In this document: piece by piece, positions 40,842-50,061 of the stretch
How the letters are laid out: the number at the start of each line of letters is the position of its first letter
Position numbering within the stretch: position 1 is the first letter of the stretch
Assembly: GCA_009782385.1 (NCBI GenBank)
Contig: WRJE01000005.1
Span: forward strand, 1 to 62,836
DNA: 62,836 bases
Source of the DNA: Oscillospiraceae bacterium
GTDB lineage: Bacteria; Bacillota; Clostridia; Oscillospirales; UBA929
Direction of reading: 5' to 3'
The notes under the pieces: model-generated
The model's input: only the letters and a program-made list of their open reading frames with translations
Database searches by the model: none
Told to the model about the DNA's origin: nothing
Position numbers and translations under genes: made by a program

Positions 40842-43800
40842 ACGCGGTAATTAACACAAATATTGAGTTATGCACCGGCTGTAACAGATGCGTGAGGGAA
40901 TGCCCGATTGAAATGGCAAATATTACCTTTATGGACGAAAACGGCGATATAAAGGTAAGACTTGACCAAGAGAAGTGCATTTCCTGCGGACGCTGCTATT
41001 CTGCCTGCAAACATAAAGCGCGGTATTATAATGACGATACCGCGCGTTTCTTTGAAGATTTATCAAACGGCGTTCAAATTTCCTTGGTTGCCGCCCCCGC
41101 CATACGCTCCAATATCTCCGAGTATAAAAGGCTCTTTACATATCTCAAACAGCTGGGCGTTAAGAAAATCTATGATGTGTCGGTCGGCGCGGACATCTGT
41201 ATCTGGGGATATATAAGATATTTGCAGAAGACCGGATTTTCGCCGCTGATAACGCAGCCATGCCCCGTTATAGTCGGTTACTGCCGCATTCACAAACATG
41301 AACTGCTTGAATATCTGTCTCCGGTACACAGTCCCATTGGCTGTATCTGCACGTACATGAAAAAATACGAGGGCATGACAGACAGGATAGCCGCCGTCTC
41401 CCCGTGCATAGCAAAATGGAACGAGTTTGCCGTAACGAAAACAGCCGACTATAATGTTACTTTTGAAAAGCTGCTCAAACACCTCGATGGTGTTACGCTG
41501 CCGGAGGAAGAGACGGAGTTCGACCATCCCGAAAGCGGGATCGGCTCTCTGTTCCCGATGCCGGGCGGATTGAAAGAGAACATCGAGTTCTTTCTCGGCA
41601 AGGATGTCAGTATCGACACAGCCGAAGGGTATAATGTTTTCAATCGGCTCAATACATATGCCGAATCACCCGAAGAACTGCTGCCGCGTGTTTACGATGT
41701 CCTAAACTGTCACGATGGATGTAATGTAGGCCCCGCCTGCAACTACGGTGTCAGCATATTCGAGATAAAACGCGCCATGGATAAGAGCAGGCGCGACGCG
41801 ACCGACAACCGCGAAAGAGAGTATTTCGATTCTCTCTACAAGTTTTATGACGAAAAATTTGATTTATCCGATTTTTTGAGGGAATATGAGCCCATTCATA
41901 TACAAATTCCGGAGTTAACGGAGGAAGACATCTTCAGGTCGTATATTCTCCTCAATAAGCTGGACGAAAACAAACAGCATATCGACTGCGGTTCATGCGG
42001 CAGTGAGACGTGCTATGATATGGCGCGTAAAATCGCGTTGGGTATAAATATTCCGCAAAACTGCATATTCAAAACAAGTGAAGACGTTAAATCGGAACAC
42101 GAAGAATATCTTATAACCAACGAACGGCTTGAAATAATCGAAAAACTGCGCGAGGATAACGAAATTCAACTCGCTAAGATAAAAGCGGCGGTCAAAGCTA
42201 CAAAAATCGGCTTGTGGGAAGCTGTTATCGACTATAAAAACCCGACAAGCCCCGAAACGATTTTCATATGGTCTGATGAAATACGGCAAATGATGGGATT
42301 AAAGGACGAGACCGAGTTCCCCAATACGCTGCAAGCGTGGATTGGCAGGGTTCACCCCGATGACAAAGACAGAGTGCTTACAGGTTTCAGCAGTCATTTG
42401 GCGGACAAGACCCTGAAAGCACCCTACGACCACGAATACAGACTGATGCACAAGGACGGCAACTATGTCTATTTTCACGCCTCCGCCGAAGTTATCCGCG
42501 ATGATGACGGTAACGCGATTCGCTGTGCCGGAACAATTATGGACGTTACGGAAACGAAAAATATCCTGCTCGATTCCGAACGTCACCGTATCGAGGCCGA
42601 AGCCGCGAACGTTGCGAAGAGCGCGTTCCTCAGCACTATGAGCCACGAGATACGCACACCGATGAACGCCATACTCGGTATTACGGAAATCCAGATGCAG
42701 AGTGACGCGCTCGACTCAAAAGTGAGAGAGGCGTTCGATAAAATCTATACATCCGGCGATTTACTGCTCGGTATTATCAATGACATCCTTGACCTCTCCA
42801 AAATCGAGGCGGGCAAATTTGAGCTTGCACCCGCCGAATACGAAATCGCCAGCCTTATCAGCGATACGGCGCAGTTAAATATGATGCGAATCGGCGGCAA
42901 ACCCATTGAGTTTGAGATTTATGTCGATGAAAACCTGCCTGTGACATTGGTGGGGGACGAGCTGCGGGTTAAACAAATACTTAACAACATACTCTCCAAC
43001 GCCTTTAAGTATACAAGCGAAGGTACGGTTAAACTGTCCGTGACCTCCATACCGGGCGATAACGGCGAGGTAAAACTTGTCGTCAGCGTCAGCGACACCG
43101 GGCAGGGAATGACACCGGAGCAGGTCGATAAACTGTTCGATGAATATTCACGTTTTAACATGGAGGCTAACCGCACGACCGAAGGCACGGGACTTGGCAT
43201 GAGCATAACGCGAAACCTAATACGGCTTATGAACGGCGAGATAAATATTGAGAGCGAACCGGGTAAAGGCTCGATATTCACCGTTAGCCTGCCGCAGGGC
43301 AAAGTCAACAATGAAGTATTGGGCAGTGAAATGGCGGAGAACCTTCATCAGTTCCGCTCGTCCACCCGCGCGCAGATGAAGAGGGTGCAGATTAAACGCG
43401 AGTATATGCCATACGGAAGCGTCTTGATTGTAGACGATGTTGAAACAAATATTTATGTCGCGATAGGGCTTATGACACCCTACGGCTTAAAAATAGACTC
43501 CGCCGACAGCGGCTTCTCCGCAATCGATAAAGTTAAAGCGGGAAACGTCTATGACATCATCTTTATGGATCACATGATGCCGAAAATGGACGGTATTGAG
43601 ACGACAAAGAATATCCGCGATTTGGGATATAAAAGCCCCGTTATCGCCCTGACCGCCAACGCCGTTGCGGGACAGGCGGATGTGTTTCTCAGTAACGGTT
43701 TCGATGATTACATCACAAAACCGATTGACCTGCGCTCGCTCAACACCGTGCTGAACAAATATATCCGCGACAAGCAACCGCGCGATGTCATCGAGGCGGC

Positions 43801-44413
43801 TCGCGCCGCCGCTGTAGGGCGCAACGCCCCCGGTGACCGGGCGGCCGGCGGCCTATGCGGGGGGACACCCCCCGTGCCCCCCGAAAATCAATCGGATTCA
43901 ATCGACCCGCGTTTTGCCGCGATATTTGTGCGTGACGCGCTCAAATCCCTTGACGTTTTGGACATAATCATGCAAAAAAACGGCTCTTACACCGATGAGG
44001 ACATACGAACATATGTAATAAATGTCCACGGCATGAAGAGCGCGTTGGCAAACATCGGCAAAACGGATTTGTCCTCAATCGCGCTGAAACTCGAACAGAT
44101 GGGGCGAGACGGGAACACGGAAGTTATCGCGTCGGAAACCCCGGCGTTCCTAACCGCTCTCCGCGCCTTGACCGATGAAATGAAGCCGAAAGAAGACGAT
44201 TCGGAAGCGGTTGACAGTGACGTTCCGCTTTTGAATGAAAAACTGCAAATAATAAAATCCGCGTGCGAAGAATATGACGAGAGCGCGGTGGAAGACGCGC
44301 TCGCGGCTCTGAGAGAAAAAACATGGTCGCCGCAGACTAAAAAACTGTTGAATGAAATCTCCGAACACTTGCTCCACAGCGATTTTGACGAAATCGGGAA
44401 ATTGATTCCGTAG
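40838..44413 (+). CDS. Sensory [FeFe]-hydrogenase-hybrid histidine kinase (HydS-like)
   Basis: A 1191-aa cytoplasmic sensor. Order: two 4Fe-4S clusters (C12, C15, C18, C22; C47, C50, C53, C57), H-cluster domain with all four candidate ligands (C142 in TQPCP, C190 in SPCIAK, C291 and C295 in LNCHDGC), a PF04060-type four-Cys motif (C384, C387, C392, C409), PAS (about 450-575), HisKA H603, HATPase_c, receiver D911 and Hpt H1064. It fits the group C histidine-kinase-linked hydrogenases thought to sense H2 or redox state. The receiver-Hpt linker holds two repeat insertions (43814-43857). The TAG stop is from a dispersed palindrome. H2 sensing is inferred. Confidence 0.93.
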   Translation: MNAVINTNIELCTGCNRCVRECPIEMANITFMDENGDIKVRLDQEKCISCGRCYSACKHKARYYNDDTARFFEDLSNGVQISLVAAPAIRSNISEYKRLFTYLKQLGVKKIYDVSVGADICIWGYIRYLQKTGFSPLITQPCPVIVGYCRIHKHELLEYLSPVHSPIGCICTYMKKYEGMTDRIAAVSPCIAKWNEFAVTKTADYNVTFEKLLKHLDGVTLPEEETEFDHPESGIGSLFPMPGGLKENIEFFLGKDVSIDTAEGYNVFNRLNTYAESPEELLPRVYDVLNCHDGCNVGPACNYGVSIFEIKRAMDKSRRDATDNREREYFDSLYKFYDEKFDLSDFLREYEPIHIQIPELTEEDIFRSYILLNKLDENKQHIDCGSCGSETCYDMARKIALGINIPQNCIFKTSEDVKSEHEEYLITNERLEIIEKLREDNEIQLAKIKAAVKATKIGLWEAVIDYKNPTSPETIFIWSDEIRQMMGLKDETEFPNTLQAWIGRVHPDDKDRVLTGFSSHLADKTLKAPYDHEYRLMHKDGNYVYFHASAEVIRDDDGNAIRCAGTIMDVTETKNILLDSERHRIEAEAANVAKSAFLSTMSHEIRTPMNAILGITEIQMQSDALDSKVREAFDKIYTSGDLLLGIINDILDLSKIEAGKFELAPAEYEIASLISDTAQLNMMRIGGKPIEFEIYVDENLPVTLVGDELRVKQILNNILSNAFKYTSEGTVKLSVTSIPGDNGEVKLVVSVSDTGQGMTPEQVDKLFDEYSRFNMEANRTTEGTGLGMSITRNLIRLMNGEINIESEPGKGSIFTVSLPQGKVNNEVLGSEMAENLHQFRSSTRAQMKRVQIKREYMPYGSVLIVDDVETNIYVAIGLMTPYGLKIDSADSGFSAIDKVKAGNVYDIIFMDHMMPKMDGIETTKNIRDLGYKSPVIALTANAVAGQADVFLSNGFDDYITKPIDLRSLNTVLNKYIRDKQPRDVIEAARAAAVGRNAPGDRAAGGLCGGTPPVPPENQSDSIDPRFAAIFVRDALKSLDVLDIIMQKNGSYTDEDIRTYVINVHGMKSALANIGKTDLSSIALKLEQMGRDGNTEVIASETPAFLTALRALTDEMKPKEDDSEAVDSDVPLLNEKLQIIKSACEEYDESAVEDALAALREKTWSPQTKKLLNEISEHLLHSDFDEIGKLIP
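43814..43857 (+). repeat. Two repeat insertions in the hydrogenase-kinase linker
   Basis: A GTAGGG unit (GTAGGGCGCAACGCC, VGRNAPG) directly followed by a second type, CCGGGCGGCCGGCGGCCTAT (43837-43857). The second type recurs on the minus strand at 61675-61695. Confidence 0.8.
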
Positions 44414-44550
44414 GGGACGATGGTAATCGTCCCGTCCCGCGAGGGGCGCACGGGCGGACGAACGGCCGCCCCTACGCATACGTTGTCAAACAAACGGAAC
44501 GCCGAGGGCGGCGTTCCCTACAGAACGGGCGGCATATATGCCGCCCCTAC
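44410..44550. repeat. Cluster of four GTAGGG-family palindromes
   Basis: Units at 44410-44434 (+, supplying the TAG stop of the kinase), 44451-44475 (-), 44495-44521 (-) and 44526-44550 (-). They fill the gap between convergent genes. Confidence 0.85.
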
Positions 44551-44553
44551 ATA

Positions 44554-45243
44554 TTATCTGTTAATTATCTGCCCTTCCAATTCGCTGTCATAGTTAAATT
44601 TCATGTATTCCGGTTTTTCCAGTGTCTTACCCTCAGGCAGATAGACCGTGCAGTTCACGTGCTTATACCCCATTTTCCGGTCGCCCCACCAACTGTTCTC
44701 CGGTATCATATAAGCCCTCTCGCCGTGTTCAATGTTCACAGCCCTGTCGATATAAGACATTGCGTACTCCCTGTCGCTCGTGCTGACCGAAACATTGTAA
44801 TCCACCCGTATGTTTTTATCCTTAGTCTTTATAACATTGAGCCTGTTTATCCCGTCAAGAATCACCAACTCCTCCGCGCCGACAAATTCCACGCTGTAAT
44901 CGGCATATACCGTCTCATTTCTAATACCGAACGCGGTATAGAAATCCTCCTTGGTGTCGAACATACCAACGGTTAATGTAACAAAGTAAAAACACACGCT
45001 GACTATGAGAATAAACCCGGCAAATATTATGCTCAATACATCGTATTTGATTTTAACATCGTCATTTTTCTTCACAAAGAGATGAAGCATTATCTCCAAG
45101 CCAAGGCAAATCATTATCACGGGCCAAAAAGTGGTTATAATCCATAGCATATCAAAACTTGTCAGCAGTGATATAAGCATTATCGCGCCCGCGAAAATCA
45201 ATATCAGCCCCATTGAGAGAGAGCCAACGCGCCAGTGTCTCAT
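44554..45243 (-). CDS. LiaF/DUF5668-like membrane protein
   Basis: A 229-aa protein with four hydrophobic segments (residues 8-30, 32-52, about 66-90) followed by an extracytoplasmic beta-rich domain. The N-terminus matches the LiaI-LiaF-like transmembrane region used in envelope-stress operons. It is the last gene of the ECF sigma operon and overlaps the upstream membrane gene by 4 bp. It may be a target or a modulator of the stress response. Confidence 0.65.
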   Translation of the reverse strand: MRHWRVGSLSMGLILIFAGAIMLISLLTSFDMLWIITTFWPVIMICLGLEIMLHLFVKKNDDVKIKYDVLSIIFAGFILIVSVCFYFVTLTVGMFDTKEDFYTAFGIRNETVYADYSVEFVGAEELVILDGINRLNVIKTKDKNIRVDYNVSVSTSDREYAMSYIDRAVNIEHGERAYMIPENSWWGDRKMGYKHVNCTVYLPEGKTLEKPEYMKFNYDSELEGQIINR

Positions 45244-45809
45244 GCGTCTCCCTCCTTACCGCGATTTTTTTTCTTTTTGCGCCCAACCAACAGGCAAATA
45301 CCCGCGATGATCAGCACCAGTGACAGAAGGATTTGCAGCAAATCATATCTCGCAAAATTGATAATTGATTGAGCTGTACTATAATCAAGGAATCTGTACA
45401 AGATGTCCAAGCTGTTCAATCCTTTGTTGATAATTCCGAAAATTCCCGTAAATATCAGCACTGCCGCGAAAATCTTAGCGAGTGTGCGGTTTATAGACGG
45501 TTTGACAATCCCCAGCTCACTCGGCCAGAAGAACCCGTCGTCGTCCGGTCGCTCCAAGTTTAGGTCTCTCAGGCGCGTCAGCAAGTGCATGGCATCGAAC
45601 ACCTGATAAAACCATATGACAGGCATCAATATAATAAAGAATATCATAATCCATCCGCCGTTAAGCATTTCCCCGAACACACCCGTCAAAAATCCCGCCG
45701 CCGCGAACATCAGCATCAGCTGAAGCCCTTTTCTCATATACCCCAGAAACATATGCCCGCATCCGGGTATCATTGATAATAGAAATGTATAAAACCTGTT
45801 TTTTTTCAT
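45240..45809 (-). CDS. Membrane protein, paralogue of the product at 46930-47514
   Basis: A 189-aa protein with an N-terminal MKKNRFYTFLLSMIPGCGHMFLGYMRKGLQLMLMF motif and four to five helices. The opening is nearly identical in pattern to 46930-47514 (SVIPGCGLMYIGYMKKGLQMMLMF), so the two are recent paralogues. Possibly a TM2/DUF-like membrane-stress protein. It sits between the anti-sigma-like and LiaF-like genes and overlaps the latter. Confidence 0.6.
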   Translation of the reverse strand: MKKNRFYTFLLSMIPGCGHMFLGYMRKGLQLMLMFAAAGFLTGVFGEMLNGGWIMIFFIILMPVIWFYQVFDAMHLLTRLRDLNLERPDDDGFFWPSELGIVKPSINRTLAKIFAAVLIFTGIFGIINKGLNSLDILYRFLDYSTAQSIINFARYDLLQILLSLVLIIAGICLLVGRKKKKNRGKEGDA

Positions 45810-45824
45810 AGTAATTTTCCTCCG

Positions 45825-46154
45825 TTAAAATAATTTTACCGAACTCAAAAGCTCATTAACCCTGCCCGAGAGTACGCCTGAAAGTTCACCGGAATTCCGG
45901 AAAAAGTCGAATACAACCTTGTCAACCCCAAAAAATGTAAGAGCGAGTACCGCCGCCGCGCTGCAAAAACACACCGCCGCGAGCATACTCCGGCTTGGCG
46001 GCGCGGGCTTGCTTCTCTCCCTCACCGAGCGCATAACCGAACCCGCAAACTCCGGCGGAGCTTCCTGCAACGACATTTCACATTCCGCGATAAATTGTTC
46101 AAATAAGCTGTCGTCATGAAGCATTGCTTCATCAAACCGATTCTTATCCGTCAT
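45825..46154 (-). CDS. Putative anti-sigma factor
   Basis: A 109-aa protein, acidic N-terminal helices (SLFEQFIAECEMSLQEAPPEFAGSVMRSV, about residues 16-44) and one transmembrane helix (about 58-78), typical of small membrane anti-sigma factors. It overlaps the sigma gene by 11 bp. No zinc-binding HxxxCxxC motif is visible, so assignment rests on topology and position. Confidence 0.65.
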   Translation of the reverse strand: MTDKNRFDEAMLHDDSLFEQFIAECEMSLQEAPPEFAGSVMRSVRERSKPAPPSRSMLAAVCFCSAAAVLALTFFGVDKVVFDFFRNSGELSGVLSGRVNELLSSVKLF

Positions 46155-46677
46155 CTTCGCCCCACCTCTCTTTCACAAGTTTTTTCGCGCGGTACAGCCG
46201 CGTCTCGACCGTTCTCTCCGGTTTATTCATGCGGTTCGCAATCTCTTTGACAGGTAATCCGTCATAATAAAACGATTTTATGACCGCCGAATACTTTTCC
46301 GGCAAGGAGTTAAGTATGCCCGAGAGCCTGTGCCGTCTCTCTTTCCGCTCCGCCAGTTCCTCGACATTGTTTCCGATGTCGGCAACGCTCTCCAGTTCCG
46401 CGTAATCTTCAAAGATGTACCGTTTTCGCTTATAATCTATGGATTTATTGACCGCAATCCTGCAAATCCAAGACTTAAAGCTGTCGCCGCGAAATCCTGA
46501 GAGGGAGCTGTAAGCGGAGAGGAACGTCTCCTGCGCCATATTTTCGGCTTCGCCGCTGTCGCCCACGATGTTTAAGCAAACCGTATAGACAAGATTTTGG
46601 TATTTGACCACAATTTTCTCAAATAACTCCGTATTCCCGCCGATGATTTGCCGTATCAAGTCGTGTTCATGCTCCAT
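46144..46677 (-). CDS. ECF RNA polymerase sigma factor
   Basis: A 177-aa sigma-70 family protein of the SigW/SigV type: region 2 (YQNLVYTVCLNIVGDSGEAENMAQETFL, near 25-52), and region 4 with a helix-turn-helix (GLPVKEIANRMNKPERTVETRLYRAKKLV). AAGGAGGGG precedes ATG 46677. It heads a four-gene operon with anti-sigma and membrane-protein genes, suggesting envelope-stress control, and has a candidate self-regulated promoter (46717-46746). Confidence 0.93.
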   Translation of the reverse strand: MEHEHDLIRQIIGGNTELFEKIVVKYQNLVYTVCLNIVGDSGEAENMAQETFLSAYSSLSGFRGDSFKSWICRIAVNKSIDYKRKRYIFEDYAELESVADIGNNVEELAERKERRHRLSGILNSLPEKYSAVIKSFYYDGLPVKEIANRMNKPERTVETRLYRAKKLVKERWGEDDG

Positions 46678-46716
46678 TGCTCCCCTCCTTCCGCTTTTGT
46701 ACCCCGGGTCACTTAA

Positions 46717-46746
46717 TAAGACGGAGAAAAAACATAAATCACTTCA
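46717..46746 (-). promoter_or_regulatory. Candidate ECF-type autoregulatory promoter
   Basis: Minus strand TGAAGT (46741-46746), 17 bp, CGTCTTA (46717-46723), about 40 bp before the sigma gene. TGAA-rich -35 and CGTC -10 are typical of Bacillota ECF sites. Tentative. Confidence 0.4.
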
Positions 46747-46766
46747 AAAAAATTATAAAATTTTTT

Positions 46767-46836
46767 CGGGTCGATGAGGGCATCGACCCCTACTTATTGG
46801 ACAATATTTGTAGGGGACGCACTCCTGTGCGTCCCG
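46767..46836. repeat. Two GTAGGG-family palindromes upstream of the sigma operon
   Basis: 46767-46793 on the minus strand (GTAGGGGTCGATGCCCTCATC) and 46810-46836 on the plus strand (GTAGGGGACGCACTCCTGTG). Confidence 0.8.
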
Positions 46837-46929
46837 TCTCATGTCCACACACACACCCATACAATGTCATTTACAATGACAGCATATTTTGAAAACCGCT
46901 CATAATCTCTGTTTCACAAAATTTTCCAA

Positions 46930-47514
46930 TCACTTTTCCTTAACTTTTTTCTCTTTTTTTTCTTTAACCGGCTTCTCGCCTTTACTGCCTTTTGCCAGTT
47001 TAAGCCCAAGAAAAGCCGACACCACAGAAAAGAACGCGAGTATAAAATAATCCCTCAGCAACCCGATAACTTCAGTTATAAGCTCGTCTGAATCAATGCC
47101 CCCCAAAAGAACATCGTTCGCAATATCCACCGCGACAAAGACAACTCCGAAAAGTCCGGCGGCTAGGAACACAAACGACAGTATCTTGCCCAGATTGTTG
47201 TTCAGCGATGGCATATCCAAATCTTTCGGCAAATAATACTCATCGTTATCAGGTACTTCCAACTCATTCCTTCTCAGGTACATCAGCGAGTTCATCGTTT
47301 CAAAGACCTGAAACAGCCACAGAACGGGCAGCAGCAGTAAAAAGAACGCATACCCCCAAGTGGTGTCTATTTTGTCAAAAGTCACTCCCGTTAAGTAGAG
47401 CGTAAGGGCAAACATCAGCATCATCTGAAGCCCTTTTTTCATATACCCGATGTACATAAGCCCGCACCCCGGTATCACAGACAGAATCAAAGTCGTCAAT
47501 TTTCTCTTTTTCAT
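46930..47514 (-). CDS. Membrane protein, paralogue of the product at 45240-45809
   Basis: A 194-aa protein with the same N-terminal pattern (LILSVIPGCGLMYIGYMKKGLQMMLMF), five to six hydrophobic segments and a Lys/Glu-rich C-terminus (GEKPVKEKKEKKVKEK). Start ATG 47514 is chosen because AAGGAGA lies 7 nt upstream; the GTG 47532 overlaps that ribosome site. It stands alone and may be a duplicated member of the ECF operon. Confidence 0.6.
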   Translation of the reverse strand: MKKRKLTTLILSVIPGCGLMYIGYMKKGLQMMLMFALTLYLTGVTFDKIDTTWGYAFFLLLLPVLWLFQVFETMNSLMYLRRNELEVPDNDEYYLPKDLDMPSLNNNLGKILSFVFLAAGLFGVVFVAVDIANDVLLGGIDSDELITEVIGLLRDYFILAFFSVVSAFLGLKLAKGSKGEKPVKEKKEKKVKEK

Positions 47515-47631
47515 ATGAGCCTCTCCTTTCACTTCTTACTTAATAATAACATATTCAAGTCACGGTGTCACCTATAAATAAGAACCGCATATAATAAGCA
47601 CACGTCGAAGAAAGTAGAGGAATCGCTTATT

Positions 47632-48666
47632 ATGTTGATTGGTTATATGCACTACAGAAAAAATCCGTTGGGACTGAACAAGGCATATGCTTTCGCGGCT
47701 GCCGCTAAGGCCGAAGGCGCGGAGCTTTTGTACTTTTCTCCCGGGGCGGTAAACAAAAGCACAATAAACGGATACATATACAGAAACGGGGAGTGGGTAA
47801 ATACTGTAAGCCGTTATCCCGATGTTATCTGCAATGTAGCGGGTTTTACAAACGACAAACAGCTCGAAATCATTGAAAAACTTGAAAAAGAAGTCCCTTT
47901 TACAAGTTATTCCATCGGAAGCAAGCTGACAGTGTTTGAAAATCTGAAAAAATATAAAGTGTTTTCAGAATACCTCCTTCCCTCTGAGAAGGTTGTTTCC
48001 GCAAAACACTTTTTTACGCTGTCCGATAAATATCCAGAGATGGTGCTTAAACCCTCGTGGGGGCATCAGGGCAAGGATGTTTATTTTATTCAAAGAGACG
48101 CGGGGGCATTCAAAATTTTACCTGGAATCGGCAAGGATTATACCGCCGATGAAATATCGGAATTTATATTTGAAAAAATTAAAAATGACGAATACATCGC
48201 CCAACCCTATATAAACTGCCGCACAAAAGCCGGAGAGCCGTATGACCTAAGGCTGCATACTCAAAAAGGCGCGGAAGGCGAATGGCTTGCGCCTTATATT
48301 TATCCGAGAATATCTTCAAGCGGCGGCATTGTATGCAATATCAGCCAAGGCGCGTGTACGGAAGAAATCGGCGTTTTTATGCGGAGAGAGTTCGCGGAAC
48401 ATTCCTATGACGCAAATAAACATATTGAAATATTCGCTCTTCAGCTCGCCGGCCATTTGGATCAAATACAAAGAGAGCTTTATAATGAGGAACTTGACGA
48501 ACTGGGTATAGATATCGGATTAGATAAAAATCGAAGAATATATATTTATGAGGTAAATTGGAGGCCCGGACATCCCCCTTTACCTAATATTGACTTGAGC
48601 ATAATCAGAAACAAGGTCAAATACGCGATGTATTTGGCAGGGAAAAATACAGGAGGTAATCAATGA
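47632..48666 (+). CDS. YheC/YheD-family ATP-grasp protein
   Basis: A 344-aa ATP-grasp-type protein related to YheC/YheD, which are spore-coat-associated in Bacillus. Central motifs include PEMVLKPSWGHQGKDVYFI, YIAQPYINCRTKAGEPYDLRL, and a C-terminal YIYEVNWRPGHPPLPNID. A CATATAAT-like box lies about 50 bp upstream and may be a sporulation-sigma -10, but the -35 is weak. It overlaps the next ATP-grasp gene by 4 bp. Probably amide- or peptide-ligating in the spore envelope; substrates unknown. Confidence 0.82.
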   Translation: MLIGYMHYRKNPLGLNKAYAFAAAAKAEGAELLYFSPGAVNKSTINGYIYRNGEWVNTVSRYPDVICNVAGFTNDKQLEIIEKLEKEVPFTSYSIGSKLTVFENLKKYKVFSEYLLPSEKVVSAKHFFTLSDKYPEMVLKPSWGHQGKDVYFIQRDAGAFKILPGIGKDYTADEISEFIFEKIKNDEYIAQPYINCRTKAGEPYDLRLHTQKGAEGEWLAPYIYPRISSSGGIVCNISQGACTEEIGVFMRREFAEHSYDANKHIEIFALQLAGHLDQIQRELYNEELDELGIDIGLDKNRRIYIYEVNWRPGHPPLPNIDLSIIRNKVKYAMYLAGKNTGGNQ

Positions 48667-49991
48667 AGACTATAATTTTTATAGGAACAAATAAATCATG
48701 CTCGAGCTACGAGGCGATAAAAGCCTCGGAGCGTATGCGTTATTATACGGTATTATTAACAAACCGCAAGTCATTTATTGAAAAAAGGCAGGACTTCCCA
48801 TATGTGCATTTGATGGAGTTGTGCGACATTGATAACATAAATGAGGTTAGAGCCGCAATCGACCGATTGAGCGAAAGCTGCTTGGAAATTCAAGCTATAG
48901 TCAGCTTTATCGACCCATACTGCCATACCGCCGCCGTTTTATCACAGGAATACGGTCTGAAATATTTCTCTCAAGACGCTATAGGCGTTATGCTCGACAA
49001 AATAGCGTCTAGGGAGATATTGAAGGACTCCTCCTATTCACCGTCTTTCCGTGTCGCGGACGGCGGTAAAATGCCTGAAATGCCGGATGGAATGCCGTTG
49101 GTCTTAAAGTCGCCCATGTCATCCGCGTCAAGGGACGTACACATTGCGCGAACATACCGCCAATACGAAAGAGCGTATAAAGAGTTAACAAAAAAATCAC
49201 CGAATACGCCTATACTCATCGAAAAATTTCTCGAAGGTTCGCAATTTTTAGTTGAAACGCTGACTGTAAACGGCAGAGTAAATGTCGTTGCAATCATTGA
49301 ACAGGAGATTACGTTCACGGGGAGGTTTATAGTAACCGGATATAAGATGATAACCGATGACGGGGGCGAGTTTTTACGCACCCTGAAAGACGCGGCGAGC
49401 TCTATTATACATACGCACGGTATGCTCAACGGACCGTGCCATCTTGAGCTGAGATACTCACAGGGTGAATGGAAACTTATCGAGGCAAATCCCAGAATTG
49501 CGGGCGGAGCTGTAAATCTGTTCATCGAAACGGCATACGGTGTCAATTTGGCAAAAGAAACGCTTAGGTTCGCGCTTGGTTTTGAACCTGAGCTTGAACA
49601 TAAATATAAAAAGGAAACATTCCTCCAATACGTAATCGTGTCAAAAGAAGGCGTATTGCAAAAAGTCACAGGTAAAAATATGGCTCTGGACAGCCATGGT
49701 GTTGAGTGTGTGTATATTAGACCGAGGAAAGGGAGCATCCTTCTGCCGCCGCTTTCAATGGGTCATAGATATGCCTATGTAATCGCAACGGGCAGCACCG
49801 CCGGTGAGGCAAAAGAAAACGCAAAAACGGGAGCGTCAAAAATTAAGTTCCATCTTGGCAGAGCAGACGTAAAAGCGTTTAACGATACCGAGAGGTCGGC
49901 TTTGAGGGAGATGAAAAGAGACAGGAATATCATCAAGGCGTTAGATAATTTTTCGTATAATACTGTTTTTGACGCGAGGATTGTAAAATAA
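48663..49991 (+). CDS. ATP-grasp ligase, carbamoyl-phosphate synthase/biotin carboxylase-like
   Basis: A 442-aa ATP-grasp enzyme. N-terminal pre-ATP-grasp region (KTIIFIGTNKSCSSYEAIKASERM), ATP-binding SPMSSASRDVHIARTYRQ near residue 150 and Mg-binding LELRYSQGEWKLIEANPRIAGG near 260. A C-terminal domain follows (about 320-442). It is coupled to the YheC/D-like gene by an ATGA overlap, so the products probably act together to make a ligated small molecule or peptide. Confidence 0.85.
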   Translation: MKTIIFIGTNKSCSSYEAIKASERMRYYTVLLTNRKSFIEKRQDFPYVHLMELCDIDNINEVRAAIDRLSESCLEIQAIVSFIDPYCHTAAVLSQEYGLKYFSQDAIGVMLDKIASREILKDSSYSPSFRVADGGKMPEMPDGMPLVLKSPMSSASRDVHIARTYRQYERAYKELTKKSPNTPILIEKFLEGSQFLVETLTVNGRVNVVAIIEQEITFTGRFIVTGYKMITDDGGEFLRTLKDAASSIIHTHGMLNGPCHLELRYSQGEWKLIEANPRIAGGAVNLFIETAYGVNLAKETLRFALGFEPELEHKYKKETFLQYVIVSKEGVLQKVTGKNMALDSHGVECVYIRPRKGSILLPPLSMGHRYAYVIATGSTAGEAKENAKTGASKIKFHLGRADVKAFNDTERSALREMKRDRNIIKALDNFSYNTVFDARIVK

Positions 49992-49994
49992 ACC

Positions 49995-50023
49995 TTTACT
50001 TGCTACCTAACTTAATATATAAT
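49995..50023 (+). promoter_or_regulatory. Promoter of the CofE-like gene
   Basis: TTTACT (49995-50000), 17 bp, TATAAT (50018-50023), 39 bp before ATG 50062. Confidence 0.6.
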
Positions 50024-50061
50024 GTATGCGGCGTATTTTTACCGACAGGAGGAACTTGAAA

